NCBI RefSeq assembly: GCF_035917675.1
Contig: NZ_CP109104.1
Coordinates: 3,286,001-3,350,000 of the forward strand
From: Streptomyces sp. NBC_01775
GTDB taxonomy: Bacteria > Actinomycetota > Actinomycetes > Streptomycetales > Streptomycetaceae
Direction of reading: 5' to 3'
DNA: 64,000 nt
A program made the translations under genes and the position numbers. The notes beneath the pieces are model-generated. The model had not been told where the DNA came from, made no database searches, and worked only from the letters and a program-made list of their open reading frames with translations. Below, piece by piece: positions 31,652 through 40,953 of the stretch. How positions within the stretch are numbered: the first letter of the stretch is position 1; every line of letters begins with the position of its first letter.

Positions 31652-33925
31652 ATGGCTACGACTTTCCCCCAGCAGCACGCGCGTACCCACAGATTCACAC
31701 TTGGAGCTCCGCGGTCCTTCACCGTGGCCCCAGACGGCACACGCGTCGCTTTCCTGCGCTCCCGTGGTGGCACTGACCTGGCACATCTCCTCTGGGTGAG
31801 GGATGTGGCAGAGGGCACGGAGCGCATCGCGGCCGATCCTCGCGCGCTGTTGGGAGGGGCCGAGGAGGAGCTGTCGCCCGAGGAGCGCGCGCGGCGCGAG
31901 CGCAGCCGGGAGGGCACGGCCGGGGTGGTCGGATATGCCACCGACAGTTCCGTGGAGATGGCCGCTTTCGCTCTTTCGGGACGGCTGTTCACCGCTGAGC
32001 TGCGCGCGGGGACGGCCCGCGAGCTGGCCACGCCGACCCCCGTGGTGGACCCGCGGCCTGCCCCGGACGGGCGACACATCGCCTACGTGTCAGGGGGCAC
32101 CCTGCGGGTGATCGCCGCCTCCGACGACGGTTCCGGCGGCAGCGACCGGGCCCTCACCGAGTCCGGGCCGGACACGGTGACCTGGGGGCTCGCGGAGTTC
32201 ATCGCCGCGGAGGAGATGTCCAGGACCCGCGGGTTCTGGTGGTCGCCCGACTCGGACCGGCTGCTGGTCGCCCGGGTGGACGACGCGCCCGTCGCGCGCT
32301 GGTGGATCGCCGATCCGGCCCACCCCGAAAGCGAGCCGGCCCGGGTGGCCTACCCGGCGGCCGGAACCGGGAATGCCGAGGTCACACTGCATTTCGTCGA
32401 CCTCGACGGGTCCCGCACCGAGGTCTCCTGGGACCGGGAGCGCTACCCGTATCTCGCCCGCGTGCACTGGTCGTCCTACGGCCCTCCGCTGCTGCTGGTA
32501 CAGAGCCGGGACCAGCGGGAGGCCGCGTATCTGACGGTGGACACGGGCAGCGGTGCGACTTCCGTCACACTCACCGAGAAAGATCCAATCTGGCTAGAAC
32601 TCTTCGGCGGCGTACCCGCCTGGGCACCGGACGGAAGCCTCGTCCGGATGACGGACGGGGAAGGGGCCGTTGGGGAAAGCACGCCGGACGGTGAGGGCGC
32701 ACGGGTGCTCATGGCGGGCGCACGGCGGCTCACCTCTTCCGGCCTGCACGTACGGGCCGTTTTGGACATCGGCGACGAAGACGTCCTCTTCTCCGCCTCC
32801 GAGGGCGAGACCTCCGGCCGCGTCGCGCCCGGCGATGTGGGGGTCTACCAAGTGCCGCTGGCGGGCGGCGAGCCCGTACGCCTCGCGACGGAGGAGGGCC
32901 CGCACGTGGCCTCGGCCGCACGGGGCGGCGGCACGCTCGTGCTGTCCTCCGCGACCCTGGAGCGACCCGGCTCGCGTGCGGTCGTGCTGCGGCAGGCGAC
33001 CCCCACAGCGGACACAGTGGACGCAGAAACCACAGAGGGCACAGCAGGCACAGCAGGCGCAGAAAGCGCAGCCGGGGAACGGCACAGGGGACTGGAGCAG
33101 GCCGGAGTGATCGCCTCCGGCGCCGAGACGCCCGTGCTCGCGACCGCGCCCCGGCTGCTGCACACCGGGCGGCGCCGTATCCCGGCCGCCGTGGTGCTGC
33201 CCAGCGGGTACCGCGAAGGGGACGGTCCGCTTCCGGTGCTGATGGACCCCTACGGCGGGCCGCACGGGCAGCGGGTCGTGGCCGCGCACAACGCGCATCT
33301 GACGGCGCAGTGGTTCGCCGACCAGGGCTTCGCCGTCGTCGCCGCCGACGGGCGCGGCACGCCTGGATACTCGCCGGGCTGGGAGAAGGCCGTCCACCAC
33401 GATCTGGCCCACGTCACCCTGGACGACCAGGTCGAGGCACTGCACTCGCTCGCGGACAGCTTCCCGCTGGACCTGACCCGGGTGGGCATCCGCGGCTGGT
33501 CCTACGGCGGCTACCTCTCAGCGCTGGCGGTGCTGCGCCGTCCCGACGTCTTCCACGCGGCGGTCGCGGGCGCCCCGGTGACGGACTGGCGGCTGTATGA
33601 CACGCACTACACGGAGCGGTACTGCGGCACTCCGCAGGACGGCCCGGCCGTGTACGCGGAGGCGTCACTGGTCACCGATGAGGGGCTGTCCGGCGTGGCC
33701 GAGGACGGTCCTCACCGGCCGCTGATGATCATTCACGGGCTCGCCGACGACAACGTCGTGGTCGCGCACGCGCTGCGGCTGTCCTCCGCGCTGCTGGCGG
33801 CCGGACGCGGCCATGAGGTGCTGCCGCTCTCGGGCGTCACCCACATGGCCAGCGGGCCGCAGGTCGCGGAGAACCTGCTCCTGCTGCAAGTGGGCTTCCT
33901 GAAGCGGTCGTTGGGGATCGGCTGA
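31652..33925 (+). CDS. S9 family prolyl dipeptidyl-peptidase (DPP IV-like)
   Basis: This 757-residue cytoplasmic-type serine peptidase has an N-terminal beta-propeller (about 10-510) with the DPP4 substrate-binding Glu pair in LAEFIAAEEMSRTRGFWWSPD, followed by an alpha/beta-hydrolase domain. The nucleophile is Ser617 (GWSYGGY), with Asp in LADDNV and His in THMASG. It should release dipeptides from peptides, preferably after Pro or Ala. No signal peptide is seen. An insert at about 451-474 is Thr/Ala/Glu-only, encoded by an unusually A-rich repeat (33003-33075). It lies next to two oligopeptide importers read toward it, so it may process imported peptides (inference). Confidence 0.93.
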   Translation: MATTFPQQHARTHRFTLGAPRSFTVAPDGTRVAFLRSRGGTDLAHLLWVRDVAEGTERIAADPRALLGGAEEELSPEERARRERSREGTAGVVGYATDSSVEMAAFALSGRLFTAELRAGTARELATPTPVVDPRPAPDGRHIAYVSGGTLRVIAASDDGSGGSDRALTESGPDTVTWGLAEFIAAEEMSRTRGFWWSPDSDRLLVARVDDAPVARWWIADPAHPESEPARVAYPAAGTGNAEVTLHFVDLDGSRTEVSWDRERYPYLARVHWSSYGPPLLLVQSRDQREAAYLTVDTGSGATSVTLTEKDPIWLELFGGVPAWAPDGSLVRMTDGEGAVGESTPDGEGARVLMAGARRLTSSGLHVRAVLDIGDEDVLFSASEGETSGRVAPGDVGVYQVPLAGGEPVRLATEEGPHVASAARGGGTLVLSSATLERPGSRAVVLRQATPTADTVDAETTEGTAGTAGAESAAGERHRGLEQAGVIASGAETPVLATAPRLLHTGRRRIPAAVVLPSGYREGDGPLPVLMDPYGGPHGQRVVAAHNAHLTAQWFADQGFAVVAADGRGTPGYSPGWEKAVHHDLAHVTLDDQVEALHSLADSFPLDLTRVGIRGWSYGGYLSALAVLRRPDVFHAAVAGAPVTDWRLYDTHYTERYCGTPQDGPAVYAEASLVTDEGLSGVAEDGPHRPLMIIHGLADDNVVVAHALRLSSALLAAGRGHEVLPLSGVTHMASGPQVAENLLLLQVGFLKRSLGIG

Positions 33926-34015
33926 GGCAGGCCGGACAGCAAGGTGAGGCCGTCTCCCGGCTGAGGGCATGTCCCGGCTGAGGGCCCCCGCGCTGGGCGT
34001 CCCCCTCCCCCAGGA

Positions 34016-34056
34016 CGCCGCCACGGCCCTCGCTGTCGCTGAGGGCCGTGGCGGCG
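34016..34056. terminator. Bidirectional terminator, 16-bp stem
   Basis: 34016-34031 pairs perfectly with 34041-34056 around a 9-base loop, between the dipeptidyl-peptidase (+) and the end of the peptide-transporter operon (-). Confidence 0.88.
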
Positions 34057-34077
34057 GAGAAGGGGCAGGGCGGGGGC

Positions 34078-35265
34078 TCAGCTCGTCTTCGCCGTCTCCC
34101 CCGGGGCGTCCTCCATGGCGCGCAGCGCGGTGTCCAGGATGATGTCCTCGCGGCGCGCCGCGGCGGCCGTCGTGGGCTCCTCGGGGAAGTGGCAGGCCGT
34201 CAGGTGCCCCTCGGTGTTCCCGGGGATCTGCACCAGCGGCGGCTCTTCCTTGGCGCACTTGTCCTGCGCCTTCCAGCAGCGGGTGCGGAAGCGGCAGCCC
34301 GACGGCGGGTTGATCGGTGAGGGCACGTCGCCCGCCAGCCGGATGCGCTCCTTGGCGCCGCCGCCCTGCTGGCCCCTGACCTCTTCCTCCGGCTCGTCCG
34401 ACAGCAGCACCGCCTCCGGCACGGCCGACAGCAGCGCGTGGGTGTAGGGGTGGCGGGGACGGTTGTAGATGGCGTCCCGCTCACCGACCTCCACGATCTT
34501 GCCGAGGTACATCACCGCGACCCGCTCGGAGAAGTGCCGCACGATGGCCAGGTCGTGCGCGATGAAGACGAAGGCGATGCCCATCTCGCGCTGCACCTCC
34601 TGGAGGAGGTTGACGACCTGCGCCTGGATGGAGACGTCCAGCGCGGAGACCGGCTCGTCGGCCACGATCAGCTTCGGCTCCAGCGCCAGGGCCCGCGCGA
34701 CGCCGATGCGCTGGCGCTGGCCGCCGGAGAACTCGTGCGGGAAGCGGTTGTAGTGCTCGGGGTTGAGGCCGACGGTCTCCAGCAGCTCCCGGATGCGCTT
34801 CTCGCGCCCGCCGGCCGGGTTGATGCCGTTGACCTCCATGGGGCCGCCGATGATGGAGCCGACGGTCTGGCGCGGGTTCAGCGACGAGTACGGGTCCTGG
34901 AAGATCATCTGGATCTCGGAGCGGACCGGCGACATCTGCTTGCGGTTGGCGTAGGTGATGTCCTGCCCCGCGTAGGTGATCTTTCCGCCCGTGGGCTCCA
35001 GCAGCCGGGTCAGCAGCCGGCCGGTGGTGGACTTGCCGCAGCCGGACTCGCCCACCAGTCCGAAGCTTTCCCCCGCGTGGACGGTCAGGTCGATACCGGA
35101 GACGGCCTGGACCTCTCCCACCTTCCGTTTGAAGGGGAAGCCCCCCATGATCGGAAAGTGTTTGGCCAGGTTCTCCGCCCTCAGCAGGGGTTCGCCCGTA
35201 CGCCCTGCGGACGTGCTGTCCGCCGCGTCGTCGCCCGGCTTGGTCAGGGTGAGGTCATCGCTCAT
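34078..35265 (-). CDS. Oligopeptide ABC transporter ATPase (OppF/DppF type), system 1
   Basis: This 395-residue ATPase is the last gene of the first peptide-import operon. It has Walker [10 protein letters not shown], the Q-loop region, signature [15 protein letters not shown], Walker [13 protein letters not shown], switch His FIAHDLAIVRHFSERVAVMYLGKIVEVG, and the oligopeptide-ABC C-terminal motif with clustered Cys ([14 protein letters not shown]), which in relatives can bind an Fe-S cluster or metal. It energises uptake together with the DppD-type ATPase 25 bases upstream. A C-terminal extension of about 45 residues goes beyond the family core. Confidence 0.93.
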   Translation of the reverse strand: MSDDLTLTKPGDDAADSTSAGRTGEPLLRAENLAKHFPIMGGFPFKRKVGEVQAVSGIDLTVHAGESFGLVGESGCGKSTTGRLLTRLLEPTGGKITYAGQDITYANRKQMSPVRSEIQMIFQDPYSSLNPRQTVGSIIGGPMEVNGINPAGGREKRIRELLETVGLNPEHYNRFPHEFSGGQRQRIGVARALALEPKLIVADEPVSALDVSIQAQVVNLLQEVQREMGIAFVFIAHDLAIVRHFSERVAVMYLGKIVEVGERDAIYNRPRHPYTHALLSAVPEAVLLSDEPEEEVRGQQGGGAKERIRLAGDVPSPINPPSGCRFRTRCWKAQDKCAKEEPPLVQIPGNTEGHLTACHFPEEPTTAAAARREDIILDTALRAMEDAPGETAKTS

Positions 35266-35290
35266 TGGTCTGTTTCTCCCTCTGCCTGTC

Positions 35291-36364
35291 CTAGCTCAGC
35301 CTGGGCTTGATCTGCTCGACGAAGATCGTGCGCTTCTGCTCCGCCGTCAGATGGCAGGCGGCCCCGCGCCCGTCGGGCAGCGCCGGCCGGTCGCTGGAGC
35401 AGGACGTGCCGCTCGCCACCTCGTCCACGAACGTGCAGCGCGGGTGGAACGGGCAGCCGGGCGGCGGCGCGAGCAGGCTCGGCGGGGTGCCGTCGATCGG
35501 GGTGAGCGCCTCGTTGACGTCACCGGACAGCCTCGGCATCGAGGTGAGCAGGCCCCAGGTGTAGGGGTGCTGGGGGGCGCGCAGCACCTCACCGACGGTG
35601 CCGCGCTCGACGGCCCGGCCGCCGTACATCACCAGGATGTCGTCGGCGACGTTGGCGATCACGCCGAGGTCGTGGGTGATGAAGATGATCGCGGAGCCGA
35701 ACTCCTGCTGGAGGTCCTTGAGCAGGTCGAGGATCTGGGCCTGCACGGTGACGTCCAGGGCCGTGGTCGGCTCGTCGGCGATCAGCAGGTCCGGGTTGCA
35801 CACCAGCGCCATCGCGATCATGGCGCGCTGGCGCATGCCGCCGCTGAACTGGTGCGGATAGTCGTTGACCCGCGTCCTGGGGTTGGGGATGCCGACCTTG
35901 TCCAGCATCTCGATCGCGCGCAGATGGGCCTCGCGCTTGGAGACGCCCATGTGCTTGCGGTAGGGCTCGGCGATCTGGCGGCCGATGGTGTAGTAGGGCG
36001 AGAGCGCCGTCAGGGCGTCCTGGAAGATCATCGCCATCTTGTTGCCGCGCAGCGATTCCAGGGTCTTCTCGCGGGCCCCGGTGAGCTCCTGCCCGTCGAG
36101 CAGGATCTCGCCGGACACCTCGGTCGAGCGGGGGTTGTGCAGCCCGAGGATCGAGAGGTTGGTGACCGACTTGCCGGAGCCGGACTCGCCGACGATGCCG
36201 AGGGTCGAGCCGCGCTCCAGGTCGAAGGAGAGCCCGTCGACGGCCTTGACGGTGCCGTCCTCGGTGGCGAAGTGCACATACAGGTCGCGCACCGAGAGGA
36301 AGGGGTCTCCCTCGCCCGAGCCGCGCGGAGCCGGTACGTCCGCTTCCTTGGTCAGGGTGGTCAT
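35291..36364 (-). CDS. Oligopeptide ABC transporter ATPase (OppD/DppD type), system 1
   Basis: This 357-residue ATPase has Walker [10 protein letters not shown], signature [15 protein letters not shown], Walker [13 protein letters not shown], switch His [27 protein letters not shown], and the C-terminal oligopeptide motif ([10 protein letters not shown]). It pairs with the ATPase gene just downstream. The ATG follows AGGAG by 10 bases, and the gene starts 13 bases after the permease stop, so the operon is tight. Length and order are standard for this role. Confidence 0.93.
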   Translation of the reverse strand: MTTLTKEADVPAPRGSGEGDPFLSVRDLYVHFATEDGTVKAVDGLSFDLERGSTLGIVGESGSGKSVTNLSILGLHNPRSTEVSGEILLDGQELTGAREKTLESLRGNKMAMIFQDALTALSPYYTIGRQIAEPYRKHMGVSKREAHLRAIEMLDKVGIPNPRTRVNDYPHQFSGGMRQRAMIAMALVCNPDLLIADEPTTALDVTVQAQILDLLKDLQQEFGSAIIFITHDLGVIANVADDILVMYGGRAVERGTVGEVLRAPQHPYTWGLLTSMPRLSGDVNEALTPIDGTPPSLLAPPPGCPFHPRCTFVDEVASGTSCSSDRPALPDGRGAACHLTAEQKRTIFVEQIKPRLS

Positions 36365-36377
36365 GGTGCCGGATCTC

Positions 36378-37355
36378 CTAGGACAGCCGCACGCGCGGGT
36401 CGATGAACGCGTAGGCGGCGTCCACGAGGATGTTGAAGAGGATGATGAAGGTGGCCGCGAAGAGCATCACACCCATCACCATGGGCAGGTCGGTGTTCTC
36501 CACCGAGTTGACCGCCAGCGTGCCCAGTCCCGGCAGCGAGAACGTCCACTCGGTGATCATCGCGCCGCCGAACAGAGAGCCCAGGTCGACGCCGAAGATG
36601 GTGACGATCGGGATGAGCGAGCCGCGCCAGGCGTAGCGGAAGAAGACGTACTTGCCTCCCATGCCCTTGGCGCGGGCCGTTCTGACGTGGTCCTCCTGGA
36701 GCTGCTCGATCATCGAAGACCTGGAGAGCCTGGTGTAGTTCGCGGTGAAGATGATCTGGACCACCATCCAGGGGATCAGCAGTCCCAGGAACCAGCCGAC
36801 CGGATCCTCGGTGAGCGGCACGTACTTGGGCTGGTCCAGCAGTTCCATCTTGTAGACCACGAGCGCCAGTACGAGCGGGCCGATGAAGTAGATCTGCATC
36901 GAGCTGAGCACCAGAGAGGCGGAGCTGAAGAGCTTGTCGACCCAGGTGCCGCGATTGGCGGCGGCGATCATGCCGGATCCCAGTCCGATGACGAGGAAGA
37001 CGATCGCCCCGCCGACGGTCAGCGAGACCGTGGTGGGGAAGCGGTCGACGATGGTCTCCCACACGGGGTCCTGGTTGGCGAAGGAGTACCCGAAGCAGGG
37101 GGCGGGACAGTCGCCCTGTGCGAAGGTGCGGCCGGCGAAGATGCCGATCATGAAGTTCCAGTACTGGACCGGAACGGGCGCGTCGATGCCCATGTTCTTG
37201 CGGATGACCGCCAGCGCGTCCGGCGTGCAGTTCTTGCCGCAGGCCAGCGTCGCCGGGTCCCGGGGGACGGCGTAGAAGAGAAAGAAGGTGACGGCGCTGA
37301 TGATCAGCAGGATCACCACGGCGCCGAGTGACCGGCGGAGGAGAAATCGCAGCAT
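36378..37355 (-). CDS. Oligopeptide ABC transporter permease (OppB/DppB type), system 1
   Basis: This 325-residue permease begins MLRFLLRRSLGAVVILLIISAVTFFLFYAVP, the typical OppB lead helix. A Cys-containing outer loop (LACGKNC, DCPAPCFGY) precedes the BPD_transp core, and the EAA-type coupling loop reads DHVRTARAKGMGGKYVFFRYAWRGSLIP. The end AFIDPRVRLS is canonical. The first outer loop is longer than in E. coli OppB and carries four Cys residues that could form disulfides. The start at 37355 is set by the family beginning, and the Shine-Dalgarno is weak. Confidence 0.9.
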   Translation of the reverse strand: MLRFLLRRSLGAVVILLIISAVTFFLFYAVPRDPATLACGKNCTPDALAVIRKNMGIDAPVPVQYWNFMIGIFAGRTFAQGDCPAPCFGYSFANQDPVWETIVDRFPTTVSLTVGGAIVFLVIGLGSGMIAAANRGTWVDKLFSSASLVLSSMQIYFIGPLVLALVVYKMELLDQPKYVPLTEDPVGWFLGLLIPWMVVQIIFTANYTRLSRSSMIEQLQEDHVRTARAKGMGGKYVFFRYAWRGSLIPIVTIFGVDLGSLFGGAMITEWTFSLPGLGTLAVNSVENTDLPMVMGVMLFAATFIILFNILVDAAYAFIDPRVRLS

Positions 37356-37528
37356 GACGGAACGCAGCTCTCGGTGCGACAGCGGAATCGAGACGGGTGG
37401 GAAGCGGGCGGCGCCAGGCACGCGGGGTGCCCCGGGCGCCGGAGCCCGGGGGCCCGGGCCTGCGCCGCCCGCCCGGCTGAGCGGGGCGGGCGGCGACGGT
37501 CACGGCCTGGGCCGGAGGTGCCTGTGCG

Positions 37529-39322
37529 CTACTTCTTCACGTAGAGCGACGTCGGGTTGAGGTCGTGCAGGGACTCGTCGAAGTAGACCCCGCCGATCTT
37601 CGACCCGTAGAGCTGGATCGCCTTGTAGTACTGGAGCGGCACCGCGGGGACGTCCTCCTTGAGGATCTTGTCCGCGAGCTTCTGCCACTCATCGGCCGCC
37701 TTGTTCGGGTTGGACATGGCCCGGATGCGGTCCATCTCCTTCTCGAACTTCGGGTTCTTGTGGTGCGAGTAGTTCGCCGCGCCGTCCTGGACCTGACGGC
37801 CGTCGAACGTGTTGGGAACCACGGTCGAGGCACTCGGCCAGTCGGCACCCCACGAGTTGTGGTAGATGTCGTAGTTGTTCTTGACCTTGCCGATCTGGTC
37901 GTAGTACGTGTCGGCGATGATGTCCTTCTTCTGGACGTTGAAGCCGGCCTTCTTCAGGTTGTCCGTGACGGCGACGGAGAACTTCTGCCACTCGGGAGCG
38001 TTCTGGAAGGCGAAGGTGAGCTTCATGCCCTTCTTGCCGGACTGCTTCAGGAGCTTCTTCGCCTTGGCGACGTCACCCTGCGGCTTCTTCAGCTTGCCGA
38101 ACGGGTCGGTGGGCTGCTGGCCCACCAGCGTCGGGCTGATGTAGTTGCCCGCCAGCTGGGCACCGCCGGAGCCGCCGAAGGCGGAGACGATGGACTGCGA
38201 GGGAATCGCGTAGGCGATGGCCTGCCGGACCTTCTTGTTCTTGATCCGGTCGTTGTTGATGTTCATGTAGCCGACGTAGGACTGGTACCCGGAGACCGAG
38301 CGCTTCTTGACGTCGGGGTTCGAGCGCACCTCCTGCATGCTGGAGGCGTCGACCTGGTTCGTGAAGCTCGTCGCGGTCTGGTTCTCACCCGAGTCCGACA
38401 TCAGCCGCTTGGTGGAGTCCTCGAAGGAGACACCGAACTGGATGTCGAAGGCATCCGGATACTGGTTGCGCTGCGAGTCGGTGTTCGGGTCCCACTCCTT
38501 GTTCTTCACCAGCTTCATGCTCTTGCCGGACTTGAACGACTCGATCTTGTACGGACCCGAGGAGAGCGGCTTCTTGTCGTACTTCTCCTTGGTGTCCTTC
38601 TTCTCGGACACCACGCCGTAGCCCGCCATGGCCAGCGCGTAGGGCAGCTCGGCCTGCGGCTTCTTGAAGTGGAAGATGACCGTCTGGTCGTCCGGCGTCT
38701 CCAGCACGCTGTCCGGCAGGTGCTTGCCCTTGTACGGGCCGCCCTTGAGCAGCTTGCGGTAGTCGGTGCCGCCGGTGTCGGCCAGCCACTGCTGGATGAA
38801 GGTCGGACCCTCGCTGATGAACGGCGCGAAGGTCCGCTCGATGGTGTGACGGATGTCCTTCGAGGTGATGGCCGAGCCGTCCTCGAACTTGATGCCGTCC
38901 TTCAGCTTGTACGTCCAGGTCTTGCCGCCGTCGGACTTCTGACCGCTGTCGGTGGCGAGGTCACCGACGACCGAGTACTTGCCGTCGCTGTCCTTCTTGT
39001 AGTTGGTCAGCCGACGGTGGATCAGAGTGGAGAGCGCGCCTTCGTCGCTGACGTAGATCTGCGCGGGGTCCAGGTGTGCGTAGCTGTCGCGCTGGAGCAC
39101 CTTGATGGTGCCGCCGGGCTTGGCGCCCTTGACCTCGGGAGCCGGGCCCTTGGAGGCAGCGGTGTCGGCGAAGGTGTAGGAGACGTCCTCGCCCTGCTTC
39201 TTGGCCTTGGTGTCCCCGCCGTCGTCCCCGCCCCCGCCACTGCTGCAGCCGGTGAGGAACAGCGCACCGGCGGCGAGCGCCGCGAGGGGGGCGCGCACCG
39301 TGCGTATGGTCACTCTGCTCAT
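37529..39322 (-). CDS. Peptide-binding lipoprotein (SBP_bac_5), system 1, BldKB-like by context
   Basis: This 597-residue extracytoplasmic solute-binding lipoprotein has lipobox LTGC with Cys26, a short Gly/Ser/Asp linker, then a family-5 binding fold: GGTIKVLQRDSYAHLDPAQIY, FEDGSAITSKDIRHTIER, SSGPYKIESFKSGKSMKLVKNKEWDP, KVRQAIAYAIP, IYHNSWGADWPS and a conserved end. It presents oligopeptides to the flanking permeases. The length and its place between two permease genes match the bldK locus, whose BldKB is needed for aerial development in S. coelicolor. That assignment is by organisation, not by alignment. Confidence 0.9.
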   Translation of the reverse strand: MSRVTIRTVRAPLAALAAGALFLTGCSSGGGGDDGGDTKAKKQGEDVSYTFADTAASKGPAPEVKGAKPGGTIKVLQRDSYAHLDPAQIYVSDEGALSTLIHRRLTNYKKDSDGKYSVVGDLATDSGQKSDGGKTWTYKLKDGIKFEDGSAITSKDIRHTIERTFAPFISEGPTFIQQWLADTGGTDYRKLLKGGPYKGKHLPDSVLETPDDQTVIFHFKKPQAELPYALAMAGYGVVSEKKDTKEKYDKKPLSSGPYKIESFKSGKSMKLVKNKEWDPNTDSQRNQYPDAFDIQFGVSFEDSTKRLMSDSGENQTATSFTNQVDASSMQEVRSNPDVKKRSVSGYQSYVGYMNINNDRIKNKKVRQAIAYAIPSQSIVSAFGGSGGAQLAGNYISPTLVGQQPTDPFGKLKKPQGDVAKAKKLLKQSGKKGMKLTFAFQNAPEWQKFSVAVTDNLKKAGFNVQKKDIIADTYYDQIGKVKNNYDIYHNSWGADWPSASTVVPNTFDGRQVQDGAANYSHHKNPKFEKEMDRIRAMSNPNKAADEWQKLADKILKEDVPAVPLQYYKAIQLYGSKIGGVYFDESLHDLNPTSLYVKK

Positions 39323-39417
39323 GGTGGTCTCTGCACCTGCCTGTCGGTTGTCCGTCGCTGCCTGACTGATGCCGTACGGGGTGGCAGCGCCCCCCACCAC
39401 TCGGTCGCGGCGGGCTG

Positions 39418-40452
39418 TCATCGGCCCGACTTCGGGTCGAACGCGTCCCTGACCGAGTCTCCGAGCAGGTTGAATGCGAGGATGAAGATCACCATCGCGC
39501 CGCCCGGAAAGAACATGTAGGTGATGTCGCTCTGGTAGATATCGGCCCCTGTCGCGAACATCCGGCCCCAGTCCGGGACGGGTTCGGGCATGCCGACGCC
39601 GAGGAACGACAGACCCGCGATGGCGGTCACGTTGTTCGGCAGCATGTAGGTGGACTGCACCAGGATCGGCGTCACCAGGTTCGGCAGCAGTTCTTTGCGG
39701 ATGATCCGGCCGGGCGGAGTGCCCGCCACCTTCGCCGCCTCGACGAACTCCCGCTCACGCAGTGAGAGCGTCTGGCCGCGCAGCAGCCGCGCGAGGGTCA
39801 TCCAGCCCAGCAGCCACATGACGTAGATCAGCACGCAGGCGCGCATCCACGTCGGCATCTGGTCCTGCGGGTCGACGAACAGCGCCATGACGACCGGGGT
39901 GAAGGCGATGAAGAAGAGCTGGTTCGGGAACGACATCATCAAGTCGGTCAGCCGGCCGAGGAAGTAGTCGGTCCGGCCCCCGAGGTAGCCACCGGCGACG
40001 CCGATCACGATGGCGGTGATCACCGAGAGCAGGGTGATGGCGATCGCGAGCGAGAGCGAGGTGCGGATGCCGTAGACGAGCTGCATGAACACGTCGCGGC
40101 CCAGGTCGGGCTCGATGCCGAACCAGTACTCAGAGCTGATCCCGCCGTTGGGCTTGACCGGGTAGCCGTTGTCGTTCAGCAGCCCCGGGATCGTCTGCCC
40201 GTAACGGGTGTACGCATCCTTGCCGTACAGCTTGGAGATCACCGGGGCCAGCGCCGCGATCAGGCAGAAGGCGAGCACGATGCAGGCCGAGATGACCCCC
40301 GTGCGGTCGCGCTTGAAGCGGATCCACATGAGCTGCCCGGGTGAGCGGCCCACCAGTGCGTTCTTCTGTTCAACTCGCGTAGAACTCAGACCCGCGTCAT
40401 CGGGGCCAGGAGTATCGGCCCCGGCTGTCGCAGCCTGGGAAGGACTCGTCAT
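39418..40452 (-). CDS. Oligopeptide ABC transporter permease (OppC/DppC type), system 1
   Basis: This 344-residue permease is the first gene of system 1. The N-terminal ~55 residues are cytoplasmic (RSPGQLMWIRFKRDRTGVIS is the OppC_N motif), then six helices with the coupling loop LREREFVEAAKVAGTPPGRIIRKELLPNLVTPI. The end NLLGDSVRDAFDPKSGR is diagnostic for OppC/DppC. Having this permease upstream of the binding-protein gene is the unusual permease-SBP-permease-ATPase-ATPase order of bldK. GGGAG lies 8 bases before the ATG. A 500-base upstream region separates it from a divergent gene. Confidence 0.93.
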   Translation of the reverse strand: MTSPSQAATAGADTPGPDDAGLSSTRVEQKNALVGRSPGQLMWIRFKRDRTGVISACIVLAFCLIAALAPVISKLYGKDAYTRYGQTIPGLLNDNGYPVKPNGGISSEYWFGIEPDLGRDVFMQLVYGIRTSLSLAIAITLLSVITAIVIGVAGGYLGGRTDYFLGRLTDLMMSFPNQLFFIAFTPVVMALFVDPQDQMPTWMRACVLIYVMWLLGWMTLARLLRGQTLSLREREFVEAAKVAGTPPGRIIRKELLPNLVTPILVQSTYMLPNNVTAIAGLSFLGVGMPEPVPDWGRMFATGADIYQSDITYMFFPGGAMVIFILAFNLLGDSVRDAFDPKSGR

Positions 40453-40953
40453 CGCGTTGTGCTCCCGCGCTCAATTCTCGCCGGAACCCGAATCGCTGGC
40501 AGTGATGCGGGCTGGGTTGAGCGGACTTTCGCAACTCAATTAACCCGGAGTCAAGGGGTGTTGGACGCAACGACGCCGGTCGCGTGCTTTCTTGAGCGAA
40601 CATTACGCAGATCGAGGTCTCTACGTGCTTGACAGCTCTGAGCAGGAGGCGACATAGCAACATAAGTCAGCAGCAAACGCCTTAACAGCCCTGCAACTTG
40701 GCCGTCGTCTGCCCGATATCCGAATCCACCACCCTGAAGTCCGTACGGCCCCACGCCCCCCTGCCACTCGGCGGCCCCGTCCCCGGGGCGCCCAGGGGTG
40801 CCGATCTCATGCGCGAGCCGTGCGAATCGTGCGAACATAAGTATGCGGTCGCATGTTCGTCGCTCCCGGACCAGAACGACGCGTGTTGCCGGGGCGACGA
40901 TCACCGGTAGGTCTGGAGCGTCGCGAATCCGCATCCACGGGGGGCCAAGCGCC
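40453..40953. other. 500-base divergent regulatory region before peptide transporter 1
   Basis: No gene is supported here. Its left half is less G+C-rich than the flanks, fitting promoters. On the minus strand TTGACT (40549-40554) could be a -35 box for the transporter operon, although no good -10 sits at the right distance. On the plus strand TTGACA occurs at about 40630. A 7-base inverted repeat CGAACAT...ATGTTCG (40832-40838, 40853-40859) with a 14-base spacer precedes the rightward membrane-protein gene. Confidence 0.5.

Noticed and set aside
40832..40859. CGAACAT...ATGTTCG as an actinobacterial LexA (SOS) box
   Set aside because: The half-sites fit, but the spacer is 14 bases, whereas the SOS box has CGAAC and GTTCG only about 4 bases apart.
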